Source: Camelus bactrianus (Eukaryota > Chordata > Mammalia > Artiodactyla > Camelidae). Taken from it: a stretch of DNA of 64,000 nt. This document shows, in pieces, positions 25,220-36,584 of the stretch. Below the pieces are notes generated by a model. The model was not told the DNA's origin. It did not search any database and saw nothing but the letters and a program-made list of their open reading frames with translations. Position 1 is the stretch's first letter. Each line of letters starts with the position of its first letter. The translations under genes were made by a program, and so were the position numbers. The stretch covers positions 17,378,001 through 17,442,000 of the forward strand of contig NC_133546.1 of NCBI RefSeq assembly GCF_048773025.1, read 5' to 3'.

Positions 25220-25251
25220 TAAGTACTTGTTATCAAGGAAAGCAAGAGAGA
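25220..25251. repeat. Direct repeat, copy 1
   Basis: A 32-bp segment beginning 'taagtacttgttatcaagga' recurs exactly at 25876-25907. The similarity continues imperfectly for about 30 more bases to 'gataataca'. Confidence 0.9.
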
Positions 25252-25469
25252 CAAACGAGTAAAGAGATGATAATACACTTCTGTTTCATGGAAAACATGG
25301 CCCACTGCCTTATACTGGGAATTTCTTTTAATAAAATAGTTTAAGCAATGGATTTTTTTTAACTTCTGGTAGATCTAAAGCATGACTGGCATGTGGTCTT
25401 GACTATCTCACTGCAGTCTAACCAGGATGTGGCCATCAAATAAATTCCAAATGCAAAGAGTGTATATTG

Positions 25470-25720
25470 ATTCCCTGTCATAGAGGACATAGCTTGGTGC
25501 TAGGGACATAAATAAGATGAGAATTTAGGATTAGCACCCCCAGGAGCTAGAGGTTGGAGTGGGAAATGTAAGACAAAGATATAAGACACACATGCACATA
25601 AATTATAGAAAACAGAGTATCATGAGTTATAAGAAAGGAATAACTCAAAGGAAGGAAAAGTCATAACCAACTGACAAAGGGGCAGCAATCCCAAAAGTTT
25701 AATGTAGGAGGTAGTTTATG
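25470..25720 (-). mobile_element. Probable L2 LINE fragment, antisense
   Basis: The run 'gcttggtgctagggacataa', 'gcacccccaggagctagagg' and 'gagttataagaaaggaataa' resembles the antisense L2 3' end followed by its next segment. It is diverged, so subfamily and limits are uncertain. Confidence 0.45.
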
Positions 25721-25794
25721 AGCTGAATGAACCTTGATGATAAGGGATGATTTTAATACACTTTTAAAATACAAATATTTACAACAGAATTGCA

Positions 25795-26665
25795 TTTATT
25801 CCATTAATCAACAAATATTTACTGGGTGCTCACTATTATCAAGTATGTAGTTGTCATTAAAGATACAAATATGACTAAGTACTTGTTATCAAGGAAAGCA
25901 AGAGAGAGAAACAGGTGAACAGACGATAATACAATGTAGTCAATGGAGATGGAGAAGTATTCTCTTTACCTGGGGCAAGCAGGAAGTGGGGATTAAAGAA
26001 AGCCTTTGGGGAAGAAGTGATGAATGAATCAACTTCTTTAAGGCGAGTGGACATTATAGGACTCAGTCAAATGTAGGTCTGGGAGGTGGTCATGGGTTTA
26101 ACATTTTATATGTTCAATCATTAACTGTTTATAAGTTACACCTCACCAAGCAAAAAACTCATGAGCTAAGAGAGAACATGAGAAATTCTGAAAAATGACA
26201 TGAAAAATAAAAGCATAGCACTAAAATAAAAGTTTGGATTTATAGGTTGATCTATTATTCAAATGGTCAATTAATCTATGGCTAAAAGTAAAATGTGGAA
26301 AACAGGTCCTACATCAACCTGATTTCAGTTCATATAGTCAGTCATCAATTTAATGAGACTATTAATGAAGATGTAAGTCTAGAATGAAGATCCCAATGAG
26401 GCAGTCATCAGTATAGAGCTAGTACTAGAATATACGGGTGTGAATAAAATCCTCATGACGGTGGGTTTAGTGGGAAAGGACACAAAAGATTTGGCAAGAG
26501 TCAAGGAAGGAGCCTTGATTGGTAATATAGGGAAGAGGAGACCGAGGAGAGATTGGTGCCAAAAGTGCTCAGGAAGGAGAGAGTTTTAAGAAGAAAACGA
26601 TCCATTGAGTCAAATGCTGTGGAGAGGTCAAGTAAGGTAAGCAGAAAAATGTTTCCTTAGATTTA
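25795..26665 (-). mobile_element. L2 LINE, antisense, long fragment
   Basis: It begins with the antisense L2 terminus ('aatcaacaaatatttactgg', 'gtgctcactattatcaagta'). It ends in deeper ORF2 wording: 'ggcagtcatcagtatagagc', 'aggagagagttttaagaaga' and 'tgagtcaaatgctgtggaga', then 'ggtcaagtaaggtaagcaga'. The middle (about 26100-26390) is hard to align by eye and may hold other sequence. It is among the longest L2 remnants in the window and has no intact frame. It contains the second copy of the 32-bp direct repeat. Confidence 0.65.
25876..25907. repeat. Direct repeat, copy 2
   Basis: Exact 32-bp match to 25220-25251, offset by 656 bp in the same orientation. Confidence 0.9.
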
Positions 26666-26984
26666 GCTACAAAGAGGCCACTAGCATGTATGTATATCTT
26701 TGAAAATTCCAAAATATAATACTGTAAATTAGTTATGGGTCCATACATATGTAGTAAAAGTATTAAAGTATTGTCAGGGAAAATTCGTACCCACTCTCAG
26801 ATAGCAGCTAATTCAAGAGCAGAACTGCAGTACTATACATCTCCATGAACCTATTTGACTGTTTTCTATGAATAGTGCCTATAGAGGTGAGCTACGTGAT
26901 GATCCCATTCTGGGGAAATAGGAACTGAACCAACAATTAGTAGGAGAACGAAGTAGCCCTCAAATATATCTGCAGCTTTAAGAA

Positions 26985-27100
26985 CAAAAAATGACAATAC
27001 GTTAACATTTGTTAAATATGACTAGTGGTTGCATGGGTATTTGTATTATTCCTTATTCTATCTATATTTTTGAAACATTTAAATTATTTTTAAAAAGGGT
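26985..27100 (+). mobile_element. L1M 3' end scrap
   Basis: The run 'ctagtggttgcatgggtatt', 'tgtattattccttattctat' and 'tttttgaaacatttaaatta' fits the 3' end of an L1M family in sense, ending in an A-rich tail at about 27095. Confidence 0.45.
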
Positions 27101-27640
27101 GTTAGTAATACTTGCCTGGTTTCCTCCAAGTTTGCCTTAATGTGTTTTTTGTCTCTTTGCTGATTTTGCTTTGTTTTCTTTCATTGTAAAAAATCATACC
27201 TATGAGAGTTCCTAGATACTGGGTCCTGTGAGGATGCCAAGCAAATCATTAAACCTGGGGCTGGTCTCAAGGACCTCCTGACACACCTGGATTCAAAGTA
27301 CTTTTACTTGAAAAAGTCTCTGATAGAGTCTGAAGAAATATGGGGCAGCCTGGAGGAACAAATCGCCTGGCAACCAACAGGTTCCTAGTTCAGATTCTTC
27401 AAGTTCATCTCTAAGATGCTGCTGTTGACTGACAGAAATGGAAGACCAATGAATCTTGATGACATAGATTCCAGTGAACCTCAGCTTAGAGATCCCAAGC
27501 CATAAGATAAAGATAACTACTAGAGGAAGACCAGCAAGCACATTTTTGAGAATGCGGTATAAGGCCTTTTAATAGACATGGAGTAGTTTATAAGTTGAAA
27601 ACACTGGTATGTATTTTCAACTTCTTATAGTCTCTTCATG
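27101..27640. other. Unique non-coding DNA with a small hairpin
   Basis: A perfect 10-bp inverted repeat (27592-27601 and 27614-27623, 12-base loop) is present. The minus frame at 27293-27541 has no recognisable domain. No gene seen. Confidence 0.5.
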
Positions 27641-27644
27641 TTAT

Positions 27645-27855
27645 AAACTTCTGAGTCAGATGCACCTAAGAACAAACCCCAAATCCATCACTAATTATCT
27701 ACAGTTATGTCACCTTGGGAAAGTGACTTGACTTCTTTGAGTTTTAATGTGCTCATCTGTGAAATAATTTGTTATGAGTATTCAACAACACATACAGAAT
27801 GACCAGCACAGAACTTGGTATATAATAAGCATTTAGCAAATACCATTTATACATG
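27645..27855 (+). mobile_element. MIR SINE
   Basis: The MIR order is visible: 'tatgtcaccttgggaaagtg', 'acttgacttctttgagtttt', 'gtgctcatctgtgaaataat', 'cagcacagaacttggtatat' and 'aataagcatttagcaaatac'. A diverged copy missing part of the tRNA-related head. Confidence 0.7.
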
Positions 27856-29087
27856 GTTTTGCATGTATTCCTGAGTATTATAAATTCTACATTCTGAGTT
27901 AAGAAGGCAGAACAAGGGCAGAAGTCAAAATTTCAAGCCACTAATCAAAACCAGTGGAGTTCCTGGGCCTTCAAGAAAAGGGAAAAACGAACAGGAGAAT
28001 AAGTTTTGAGAGCTTTCAGAAAATAAATCTGTATGAATAACTTGGTAAAGCTGAGCATGAAAAAAAAAAACACATGACACAAAATGATTTGTGCAGACAT
28101 TATTAACTGAAACAAACACCTAATATAAATTATAATTCAAGATGAAACATTACATACAATCTTTAAAATTTCATTTTAAAGATTCTTTGCTCGTTTCATG
28201 TTGGATTTTCATGTTTATTAACATATGTATTTATAAACTCTTCAATATGTATTATTTTTTAAAAAACTCATACCAAAGTCTTAATTTCATTGAAAAGTTA
28301 GTCATGTGGATTAAAATATTTACTAGAAAATTACCCTCTAGCTGTTATACTATGTGGTAAGAATCTTACTGTCATTCTTTGTAGTTGGGCTGAATCTTTT
28401 AAAGAAATTAAATTTATAATAGAACTCTTATTAAAGTTTTATTACCTAAGCAATATAGTATATAACTATCATATTCTATAACTAAACTGGATTAACTAAT
28501 GACTCATTTGAGAATACTGAATATGCCCATATAATTTGCTCTATAGCACAGTAAGCAAAATTTCCAAACCATATAGTCCTCAGAATGAATACATCTTCTC
28601 TTTAATAACAGCTCTCTCTATCAGAGAGAACAGCAAATGCTCAGTTGCAGCATAGTACTTTCCAAGACAGCAATATTTATTTAGCTAAAATTGAATTCCT
28701 TGATTTACTGGAATTAAATTACTACTTAAGAACAGGAACAGTATTAATATACAACTTTCATTAAGATGCTAATTTATTTAACATTACTTAACTCTCCAGT
28801 GAGTACACATTCTACAAAGAATAGCATTCTGAAGTAATGCAATTGCTGAATATTCCCAACAGTGTAAGAATTGGACATAGTCTTTCAAATTGATTTGTAA
28901 TGTCATTATACCAAAAGGCTAAGACTTATGCACTAGCCTACTTATTTTTCTTCCATGAGAAAATTAAAGATTCAAGTATAAATGACAAACTTGATCTTTC
29001 TATAACTGTGTACTTAGTTTTTGTATAATAGATTACACTGACAACTCTGTTATTTTGTCCCTAAAAATTGTAGAGATGTTAGTCATT
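27856..29087. other. Unique AT-rich non-coding DNA
   Basis: No gene or assignable repeat seen. Frames at 27925-28119 and 28142-28360 are unrecognised. Confidence 0.5.
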
Positions 29088-29180
29088 GAGATGCAAATAA
29101 AAATCGAGATGCAAAAGATTATAGTGCTGGCACACAGATAAAATACAAAAGGTTATAATGCTGTAACACAGATAAAATAA
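29088..29180. repeat. Short tandem duplications (18 bp and 34 bp units)
   Basis: Two local duplications sit side by side. The 'gagatgcaaa' word repeats at 29088 and 29106 (period 18). A 34-bp unit with 'acacagataaaata' occurs at 29113-29146 and 29147-29180 with a few differences. Confidence 0.8.
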
Positions 29181-29329
29181 AAATATTGTGTTGAAGCAAT
29201 AAATAAATTTATGATGTGTGCAAGGTAAGATAAAGATCTAATTTAGATTGTTTTAAAATTACTATTTATCAGCATACTATTTACTAAAAATCCTTCCTCA
29301 CTGGTCTATAATTTTATCACATAATCAAA

Positions 29330-29745
29330 ATTTTATATACAAAGTTGTAAAAAAGATTATATAAATCACCTATAATCCCACCATCCGGAGAATAATTGTA
29401 TTATATTTGGATAATTCTTTCCAATCTTATTTTACATATCTATTTCTTTAAAAAGGTCAAATCTTACTAATAATTTCATGTTTAGTGTTTTACTTACAAT
29501 TATATAATAAAATGTTCCCCACATCATGAAAATTTATTTAAAAATATTTTTATAAACTATAAAGGAATATTTTCTACTGCCCGATAGCTAGACATTTTAG
29601 CTGTTTCTAACATTTTTTTCTATTGCAAATAACACTGAAGTAAATATCCTTTTGCTTACATTTTACCAATATCCTTGAAATTTTTCTAGGAATAGATTCA
29701 TGAAGGGGAAGAACTGAGTCAAAAAAACGAACTTTTTAAAAGTTC
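29330..29745 (-). mobile_element. L1M (L1MC/ME-like) 3' end, antisense
   Basis: Antisense wording in order: 'aaatcacctataatcccacc', 'tggataattctttccaatct', 'tttagctgtttctaacattt', 'caaataacactgaagtaaat' and 'aggaatagattcatgaaggg'. In sense this is an old L1M 3' region. It is diverged and non-coding. Confidence 0.6.
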
Positions 29746-30452
29746 TTAATACACATCACTAGTTTGCTAGATACTGACACACACATATGGTTTCATCTAT
29801 CTAAGATGTATTTGGTTTATGTTGCAAGATAAAAATCTAATGATTATTGCATCTAGTCAGATGGAGAATATATTTGTATAATTTTTCAGCAGGTTGTTAG
29901 GATAAGTTCTTAAATAAAATTGTTTTTCTCTTGCCTTCACATGAGGACAATATCTTGGCTTGTCAAAGATAACAAACTGTCTTCCACAAAATTCTGTGTA
30001 CCTTTTTTTTTTTATCATAAAAATCCAAAGCTAGCCAAAGTTTATACCTTTGTGGCCAGTGTTCTCTTTTTGTTTTTGTTTTGTTTTCTGACTGTTGTAT
30101 GTTGATTCATTAGAATATTTTACACTCTTAAAATTCATAGATATTGCAAGGATGTGTCTAGATGCCTCCTTTTCACTAATTTTATCTGCAGCATGGCATG
30201 CCCTTTCAAAGGGTCTTTTCTTTGTAACTGAAGCCCTTTTAAAATTAAATTTAAATTAAATTATTTAAATTAAACTTCTAATGGTCTTGGTCTCTCTCAT
30301 GAGAATGCCTATCATTCATAGTTGGCATTTTTTCAGTTTTTCCCATATCTATAGTCTTCTTTCTCCTTACTTTTATTTGCTTTTCCCTCTGCATTTTGCA
30401 AGACCATCTCAAGCCTACCTCTAAAAATGAGATTAAGTGGAATCATATATGT
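29746..30452. other. Unique AT-rich non-coding DNA
   Basis: Includes a T run at about 30004-30014 and an AT-only near-palindrome at 30240-30276. No gene seen. Confidence 0.5.
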
Positions 30453-30491
30453 CAGTGGTTCTCAACACTGGCTTTTTGTTCAAATCACTTG

Positions 30492-30567
<76 letters not shown>

Positions 30568-30757
30568 TGGCTAGGCCTAGGGCTATCCACACTGCACAAT
30601 TCATGAGCCATTCTATTCCCTATTGGCAGTAACTGCTGGAGCTGTGCAATGATGTGGAACTGTCTGGGCCCCACTCTATGTCAATTAAATCAGGGTGTGC
30701 AGTAAAGCACTGATATTTCAAATTTTTTCTCCAGTGATCCCAGGGTGCAACCATGAT
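30453..30757 (+). mobile_element. hAT-Charlie (MER5/MER58-like) DNA transposon
   Basis: The left end 'cagtggttctcaacactggc' is a hAT-Charlie terminus. The right part ('tcaattaaatcagggtgtgc', 'gcactgatatttcaaatttt', 'ccagtgatcccagggtgcaa') continues the same family to a degraded right end. It is non-autonomous and split by a (TAA)n tract grown within it. I am unsure which subfamily. Confidence 0.6.
30498..30568. repeat. (TAA)n microsatellite
   Basis: About 23 uninterrupted TAA units. On the minus strand it gives a poly-isoleucine frame (30480-30674), which is not a gene. The purity suggests it is recent and likely polymorphic. Confidence 0.95.
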
Positions 30758-31299
30758 TAGGAAGGCGGGAAGCCAATGGCATGTGCACAGGGCTTAGCGT
30801 GTGTTCTGAAACATACCGGTGCTCAGTGCATGTAAGACATCCTCAGTTTCAGCACTGGCATCACCATCATCAACTGATTATCCACAGTGTCAATTTAATT
30901 TTTAGCACAGATTTTAATCTATTTTTGCTGTTCTATTTTTTTATTCCTTCCTTACTCATCCTTCTGAATGTCTGCCTTTTGGCTGTCTATACCTGTTTCA
31001 TGAAGACCATATCATTTTTATCCTTTTAAGGATGTCAAGAAATTTTCTAAACTTATTTTCTAATTTATATGCATTTTAAACATAAGGGCTCTATCCAGGC
31101 TCAGTTTTGCTAATGGACAAGACTTGTGGGTTGGCCCCATAGATTGCTCATAATGTTTCATCAGAACCTCCAGCTGGAGGATAGGCCAACATGCACAGGT
31201 CCTCAGCATGGCTCTGATGAGTTAGGAGGAGCTGTTAGAGAACCTCTCTCTGGTTCACTCCACAACATGGACTAAAATCAGAAATATTCCAACTTTATC
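30758..31299. other. Unassigned non-coding DNA
   Basis: I cannot identify a gene or transposon here. The 82-codon frame at 30781-31029 has a hydrophobic C-terminal half, but no upstream exon, domain or codon signal supports it. Confidence 0.45.
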
Positions 31300-31550
31300 A
31301 ATTTTCCTTGATTTATCATTCAGCAACTATTTATAGAGTGCCATGCCACATGGGCAATGTCCTAGGTGCTGGGGTATTAATACAGGGGTGAGCAAGCTAG
31401 ACTATGCCCCTGCTCTCATGGAGCTTACATGTTAATGCTGGAGTGGATAATAAATAATTACACACAAGAATAGGGTCCTTTCAAATAGTGCTATGTCATA
31501 TTAGGAAAACAAAACAGGGTAGTATAAAAAAGGGTTTGGAGGGGAGCAAC
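31300..31550 (-). mobile_element. L2 LINE 3' end, antisense
   Basis: Antisense L2 terminus and following segment: 'cattcagcaactatttatag', 'caatgtcctaggtgctgggg', 'ggggtgagcaagctagacta', 'tgctctcatggagcttacat', 'gtggataataaataattaca' and 'acaaaacagggtagtat'. Collinear with the family over about 250 bp. Confidence 0.8.
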
Positions 31551-31623
31551 ATTCACTTGCTGGAAATACACTTGTAAGTATGCAATGTGCCCTTACCAAG
31601 ACTTGTGTCCTGCCATTTCACAG

Positions 31624-31806
31624 GACAAGATAAGCTGTCAAATGGATACAGAGAAGTTCTCTGGCTGCCTCAGGAGGCATTTGCAGAAGGATACTTACCC
31701 AGTTTTCTGGTTGGTCCAGAGCCCAGACCTCTTTGCCAGAAAGCAGAGAGTAATAATGAAATGTCTCTCTACTTTCCTTTGGACCACTGGGGCTTATCTT
31801 TTCCAA
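31624..31806 (+). other. Exon-like block (candidate cryptic exon)
   Basis: A 183-base interval lies between a plausible acceptor ('gccatttcacag' ending at 31623) and a strong-looking donor ('gtaaga' at 31807). Its length is a multiple of three, and two forward frames (31585-31857 from an ATG, 31587-31862 from a GTG) stay open across it. GC content is higher than in its flanks. I recognise no protein family in either frame. A partial minus frame (31618-31839) is open too, which argues that composition rather than selection keeps it open. It may be unannotated exon, lncRNA exon or chance. Confidence 0.25.
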
Positions 31807-31862
31807 GTAAGAAAGTATCAGTTGCCAGCTACTTCTCAATTCTGTCCAAAACGTTGAATTAA

Positions 31863-32479
31863 TGAAAATGTATTCAAGACTGACAAAAGTTTTACAGTAA
31901 AATTTAGTTGCGGGAATTATTATGTTCTCTTTTTCTCCACGTTAAAGGGCATTTTGTGAGAAATTGAGAATAGCAACATGTGTCCAAACTAGACCAGTGT
32001 GATTAAACAGTTCTCTCTTTCTGTGCTAAGGTCAGAAGCTCCACAAAGCAACCTTTTGCCTATGTTCCAAGACATTCAGGCTCTTCAGCCTACCCTCCTT
32101 TCCTATTTCTTTCTAATGTCACGGTATCTCTAGTTTTAGCCCCCATTGCATAGTCCACATTTCTGCCCATCTCTTCCCCATCCTAGGTGGATGTTTTAGT
32201 CCAGTTATCTCCTTGGCACTTTATTCCAGCTCCACCAGTCAATATTGTCCTTCATTTCATCTATGATTGCACAGTATATCACCTGCCAATCAATCCTTTC
32301 TGACTCCCTTACTCAAATCAAACTTCCATCGCAGCTGGCTTGGTCAGGCACCCTGAGATTCCACTAGTTTTTCAGAGTTCAGATGACTAGCTAGGTTAAA
32401 CCAGAGGTCCCATTAAATAGTTCAATTAAATGGCTTTCACTCAGTGTCTCTATCCTGGCTGTTGCCAAGTAGAGTGTTT
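31863..32479. other. Unassigned non-coding DNA
   Basis: Pyrimidine-rich sequence at about 32040-32330 loosely resembles L2 3' region in sense, but I could not anchor it to the L2 terminus. No gene recognised. Confidence 0.4.
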
Positions 32480-32770
32480 AGGTATTTGAAAACATAGCAA
32501 TGAGCAAGGCAAAAAAGGTCCCTGTTCAAATGGAAGTAATAGTCAAAGGAGAAATAGACAAGGCAACTAACTAGCAATTTTAAAACAGTGTGATAAGCAT
32601 GGGGTGGAAAAATGAAGTGTTAACTGAAATCAGGCACCCATCTGAGATTTGAGCTGTATGAAAAGCAATTATCTAACCTAGGCCCTGATGGATGAATTGA
32701 GTAGGAGTGAGCAAAGACAACTGATGAGAAGGAAAGGGTTTTCTAGAAGCATTAACTTTTAACCATGATC
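32480..32770 (-). mobile_element. L2 LINE fragment, antisense
   Basis: The order 'atgagcaaggcaaaaaaggt', 'gtccctgttcaaatggaagt', 'caaggcaactaactagcaat', 'gtgtgataagcatggggtgg' and 'gattgagctgtat'-like wording matches antisense L2 just inside its 3' end. Diverged. Confidence 0.6.
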
Positions 32771-33789
32771 ATGCCCAGGTAATGAGATCAGCACAACTCT
32801 TCTGAGCAGACGGCTTCTGGGAGCTTGGGCAGAAATGTCTTCATTAGCTCTCAGGGCAAGAAGCCTTCATTGTCCTGAATGTGACAGAGAGGACTTCTTC
32901 ATGTATTATTAGCATTGTTGTTAATTTTTTCATTCAGCAACTATACATAATTTCAATGCAGAACAAAATGCTGGGTGACAATACCAAGTATAGGAGATAT
33001 ACTTCCTGCTCCCACGGATTTTACTGCTGCCTTGCATGTAGTGAGATCTTCTAGGCTATTTGGTTCCAGTGACCTCTGTGAAGTCAGTTTGGTGCAGCAT
33101 TTTGATGGAACAAACCCACAAGTAGGTAAGCTGAGAATAAAATATATAGAAAGAAAAGAGGGCAGGATATTTTTTAAAAGACAGAAACAAAAAGGAAGAA
33201 GAGAACTGAGATAAGGGAAAAAAGGGAGAAAGAGAACAGAAATAATATACTTATGATGGAAAAAGACAAAGTGCCATGAAAAGCTTTCTCAGGCATAATA
33301 GGCTGTCTACCTTTGACACTATGATCTTTCTAATTAAGGGTTTGAACATCTAGTATGCCCAGCTCAGTGCCTTGTGCACATAGGTGCATGAAAAAAAATT
33401 TTTTTTATGTGATGAGTTAAAGAAAATAAGCAATACAGGGTATTTTTAAGTGCTTAGGAGCTCATTTTCAACAAAAATTTTGTATGAATCTCACCATTGC
33501 CATGAAAACCACCTGTCTTCAAACTAGCATTCCAATGTTCCCTTTTGCCTTTAATTCCATTGTAAGTATTAAGACCCTAAATCAACTTATCCAACCTGAA
33601 AATCTCAAGAAAAGTACTCATTCTACTATAAACATTGTGCTGTTTAGTTATGAAATAAATGGCTTAATACTGCAATTAAAACCACAGTTGTCTTCTTGGG
33701 AGAAAAACTATTCTAACAAAAGAGCAAATGGGTAGAAAGTGTTACATAGGTACCTTGTATTATTTAGTAATTTAAATTTAAATCACAAA
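32771..33789. other. Unassigned non-coding DNA
   Basis: 32930-33000 has weak L2-like wording. The rest, including frames at 32975-33214 and 33484-33735, is unrecognised. A purine-rich stretch runs from about 33140 to 33240. Confidence 0.4.
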
Positions 33790-34150
33790 ATATTTATGCA
33801 GCACTTGTTAAATACAGGGTCTCAAGCTCAATGCTCAATAGACATTACAGAGTTTAAAAAGACGAGGTGGCTGTAGCTCCTGCCCGTAAACAGGTTGTGA
33901 TTTTCTTGTATAACAGAAAATAAAATAGTCCCATTATAAATTTTTAAATAAGAAGATTCTTATGCCATAAGAGAAGTGAAAAATACATGCAAAAGAAGGA
34001 ATACGTTATATCAGGTTGTGGAATCAAGAGTCTTTACTGAAAAGATGACAATGGAGACCGTCTCAGAATATTACTAGAATTTAAAAAACTAAAGATGGAT
34101 AAGAGACTACTCTAGGTGGGAGAAACAGTATAAACCAAAGGACAGAGGCA
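33790..34150 (-). mobile_element. Probable L2 LINE fragment, antisense
   Basis: Weak collinear antisense L2 words: 'tatttatgcagcacttgtta', 'ctcaatgctcaatagacatt', 'gtagctcctgcccgtaaaca' and 'ctctaggtgggagaaacagt' with 'aaaggacagaggcag'. High divergence limits confidence. Confidence 0.45.
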
Positions 34151-34827
34151 GAAATCTGACTTGCTCTTCAGGAAAGAAAAAAAAAATCTAGCTCATCTGG
34201 AGCCCTAGGTAACACAAAAGCCGAAGCGGGAGGGTCAGACCATGAATATGTCAGTGAAATCCACACACAATTCTCAAAATAAAAAAGAGCAATTGTATTT
34301 TTTATAAAAGAAATGATATCATAAGAGCTTGTCATTAGGAAGATTATAGGCAGCAATGTGTAGGATGGATTACAGCAGGGAAAGGCTTGAGCACAGAATC
34401 AAATGTAATAAACAAAAATAAAACAGTAAGTGTTGAGATTTGAGGGGGCCAAAGAGTTACCGCCCTCTTTGATCAAGTTCCGGATCAACTGAAATTGATC
34501 ATGGAGGTGGCAGATGAATACAAAAAGTGCTGAAGGTCATGGTTTAGGGGTGCGGCAACAATGAACTTCCTAATATAGACTCCTACCATTAGATAGACTT
34601 TTCTATACGGAGAATGCTTTACAAAATCAGAAAGGCAAAAAACTGGAGGGGTTAAACTAACTGCTGAGGACCTTCCCCAAACATACGAGGAAACGACAGA
34701 GTTAGGGCCAGATAGAGGACTAGAGAAGTATAGTGGAGGAGCTCTCTGTACAAGAAGTTGGCAAAAATTGTTCCTTCATCCCCAACAGAAGGGCTTGTAT
34801 TTTCTTGGGAGGTAAAAATGATAGCTG
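34151..34827. other. Unassigned non-coding DNA
   Basis: No exon or repeat recognised. Three GATC words cluster at 34470-34501. Confidence 0.45.
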
Positions 34828-35030
34828 ACATTTACTACCAGCAAAAGGACTTGCTAAGTGGTTTACCGACATTGTCTCATCTAGTATTTAAAAAGCTCTA
34901 GGATACAGGCAGTGTTACTATTTTCATCTGGCGGAGTTGAAAGGATAAGTAAATCGGGTAAGACGACACAGCGCACGGTGTCAGATCCTGAATAGAACCT
35001 AAGGCCTTGTGGTTCCTAAAGTCTATGCCA
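34828..35030 (-). mobile_element. MIR SINE, antisense
   Basis: Antisense MIR order: 'gctgacatttactaccagca', 'ttgtctcatctagtatttaa', 'ggcagtgttactattttcat', 'ggataagtaaatcgggtaag', 'gtcagatcctgaatagaacc' and 'taaggccttgtggttcct'. It has unusually many CpGs for an old SINE (34952-34978). Confidence 0.75.
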
Positions 35031-35954
35031 GGAGACGTTAGGAGAGGGCTTTGGGAAATGCCTGCTCTTCAGGGTACAGCTTGAGAACAAGGATTCCAGG
35101 AAGGAGTCAAGTAACTGGAATAGCGCACTACCAGGGACCCCGAGTAGAACAAAAACAGCTGTTTGGATATTCTTGTCATGAAGACACAGAAAAGCGTTTC
35201 AGTAGACTCAGGGAGATGAAAGCTTGAATAGAGACACAGGAAAGAATGAGTACTAAGCAACAAGTGTGCATTTTCAAGAAGTGTAGCAAATGAAGGAAAG
35301 GGGAGTGACAGTATGATCGCTTGTGGGACTAGAAAACGTAAGCCAGGATGTGTCGGGGTAGTTTGTTACAGCATCAGAGAACACTTATAAAAAGAGAAGA
35401 ATCTTCCAGGGGAGAAAGACGATTTGAAGATTTAAATGAGAGGGTACTAAATTAGAGGACTTGGGTTCCAGAAAAGGCAAGAGGGAATGAGTCTGAGAGA
35501 CACGAAAAACAATATGCCTTGAAATCAGAGGCTTCTACTGGTGGAGAGACAGAGGGTTATTTGAAGGGAGAGAAATAAGGAGTCTCAACTACACAGGCCT
35601 CAGATACAAATGAGAGAAATCACTCCAGGGTTTGACAAGGACAGATTAAGCACCAAAGGCTTGAATACAGGGGGACTGTCACAGTTCCCCCTTGGAAATG
35701 GGATAGGGAATCAATAAAAAGTAAATACAAGATTGCTGAGCAGTAAGGACCAGGGGAGGTAAGCTAACATGCATGTATAGTGGATCCTGTCAGTTGGGGA
35801 AAGGAGGCTCTTCTGAAATGGCTTTAAAAAAATAACATTTTAAACTGATAAATTCTCTAATTGTCTCGTGTTTGAAGCATATAAACAGATTCAAGGCCTT
35901 TTGGTGGAAACTATTATGAGCCTAATGCTTTGTAACTATCTCACCCCAGCCCCA
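35031..35954. other. Purine-rich unassigned DNA
   Basis: A roughly 800-bp A/G-biased stretch with more CpGs than its flanks. It reads like an old LINE in antisense, but I could not anchor it to a family. No gene is recognised. Confidence 0.4.
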
Positions 35955-36020
<66 letters not shown>

Positions 36021-36027
36021 ACACACA
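35955..36027. repeat. (CA)n microsatellite
   Basis: About 36 CA units with a single 'cata' interruption near 36015. Long and nearly pure, so likely polymorphic. Confidence 0.95.
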
Positions 36028-36584
36028 AATGAAATAAAGAACTGAGCCAATTATTTTACTAATTCAAGCTCCTAAACCCCCAAACTAACTGACTCAATAT
36101 TTTAGATCAAAATATATTTTTGTTCTGAAAGAAAGCCAAATAGCTCTTTCAATACAGGGAAAATTAAGAAAAGGTGTGCTTAATCTTCTAAGTCTTATTC
36201 CAGAGAGCAGCAGCAGATGTTGTGTGTGGAACAGAAAATTATTCCATGCTATTTCAAGAAGGGACTCTTAGTTTTGCTGAGGCTTAAAGTCATATCTTAT
36301 TCTCTTAATTATACTATTTCTTCTTCAATACTGGTTTTCTTTATACTCCACTTCTCTTAAAAATCCTGATTTTTTGGTACAACTCCATTCTTTTGGGAAA
36401 TACGATTAATATTATGTCATTAGGTCAATAAAATGAAAGAGGCTTCAGATATCTTGGTCATTCAGTTACTGTCTGCAATTTTATTTGATGAGAGAGGAGG
36501 AAGCAGAATAAAGGGAGAGAGGTGGTGTGAAAACTTGACATTTATAGAGTATCTATGACTTGCTAATATTATATACACTGTAAT
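36028..36584. other. Unique AT-rich non-coding DNA
   Basis: No gene or assignable repeat seen. Confidence 0.5.

Noticed and set aside
30480-30674. Frame with a long isoleucine run
   Set aside because: It is a translation of the (TAA)n microsatellite.
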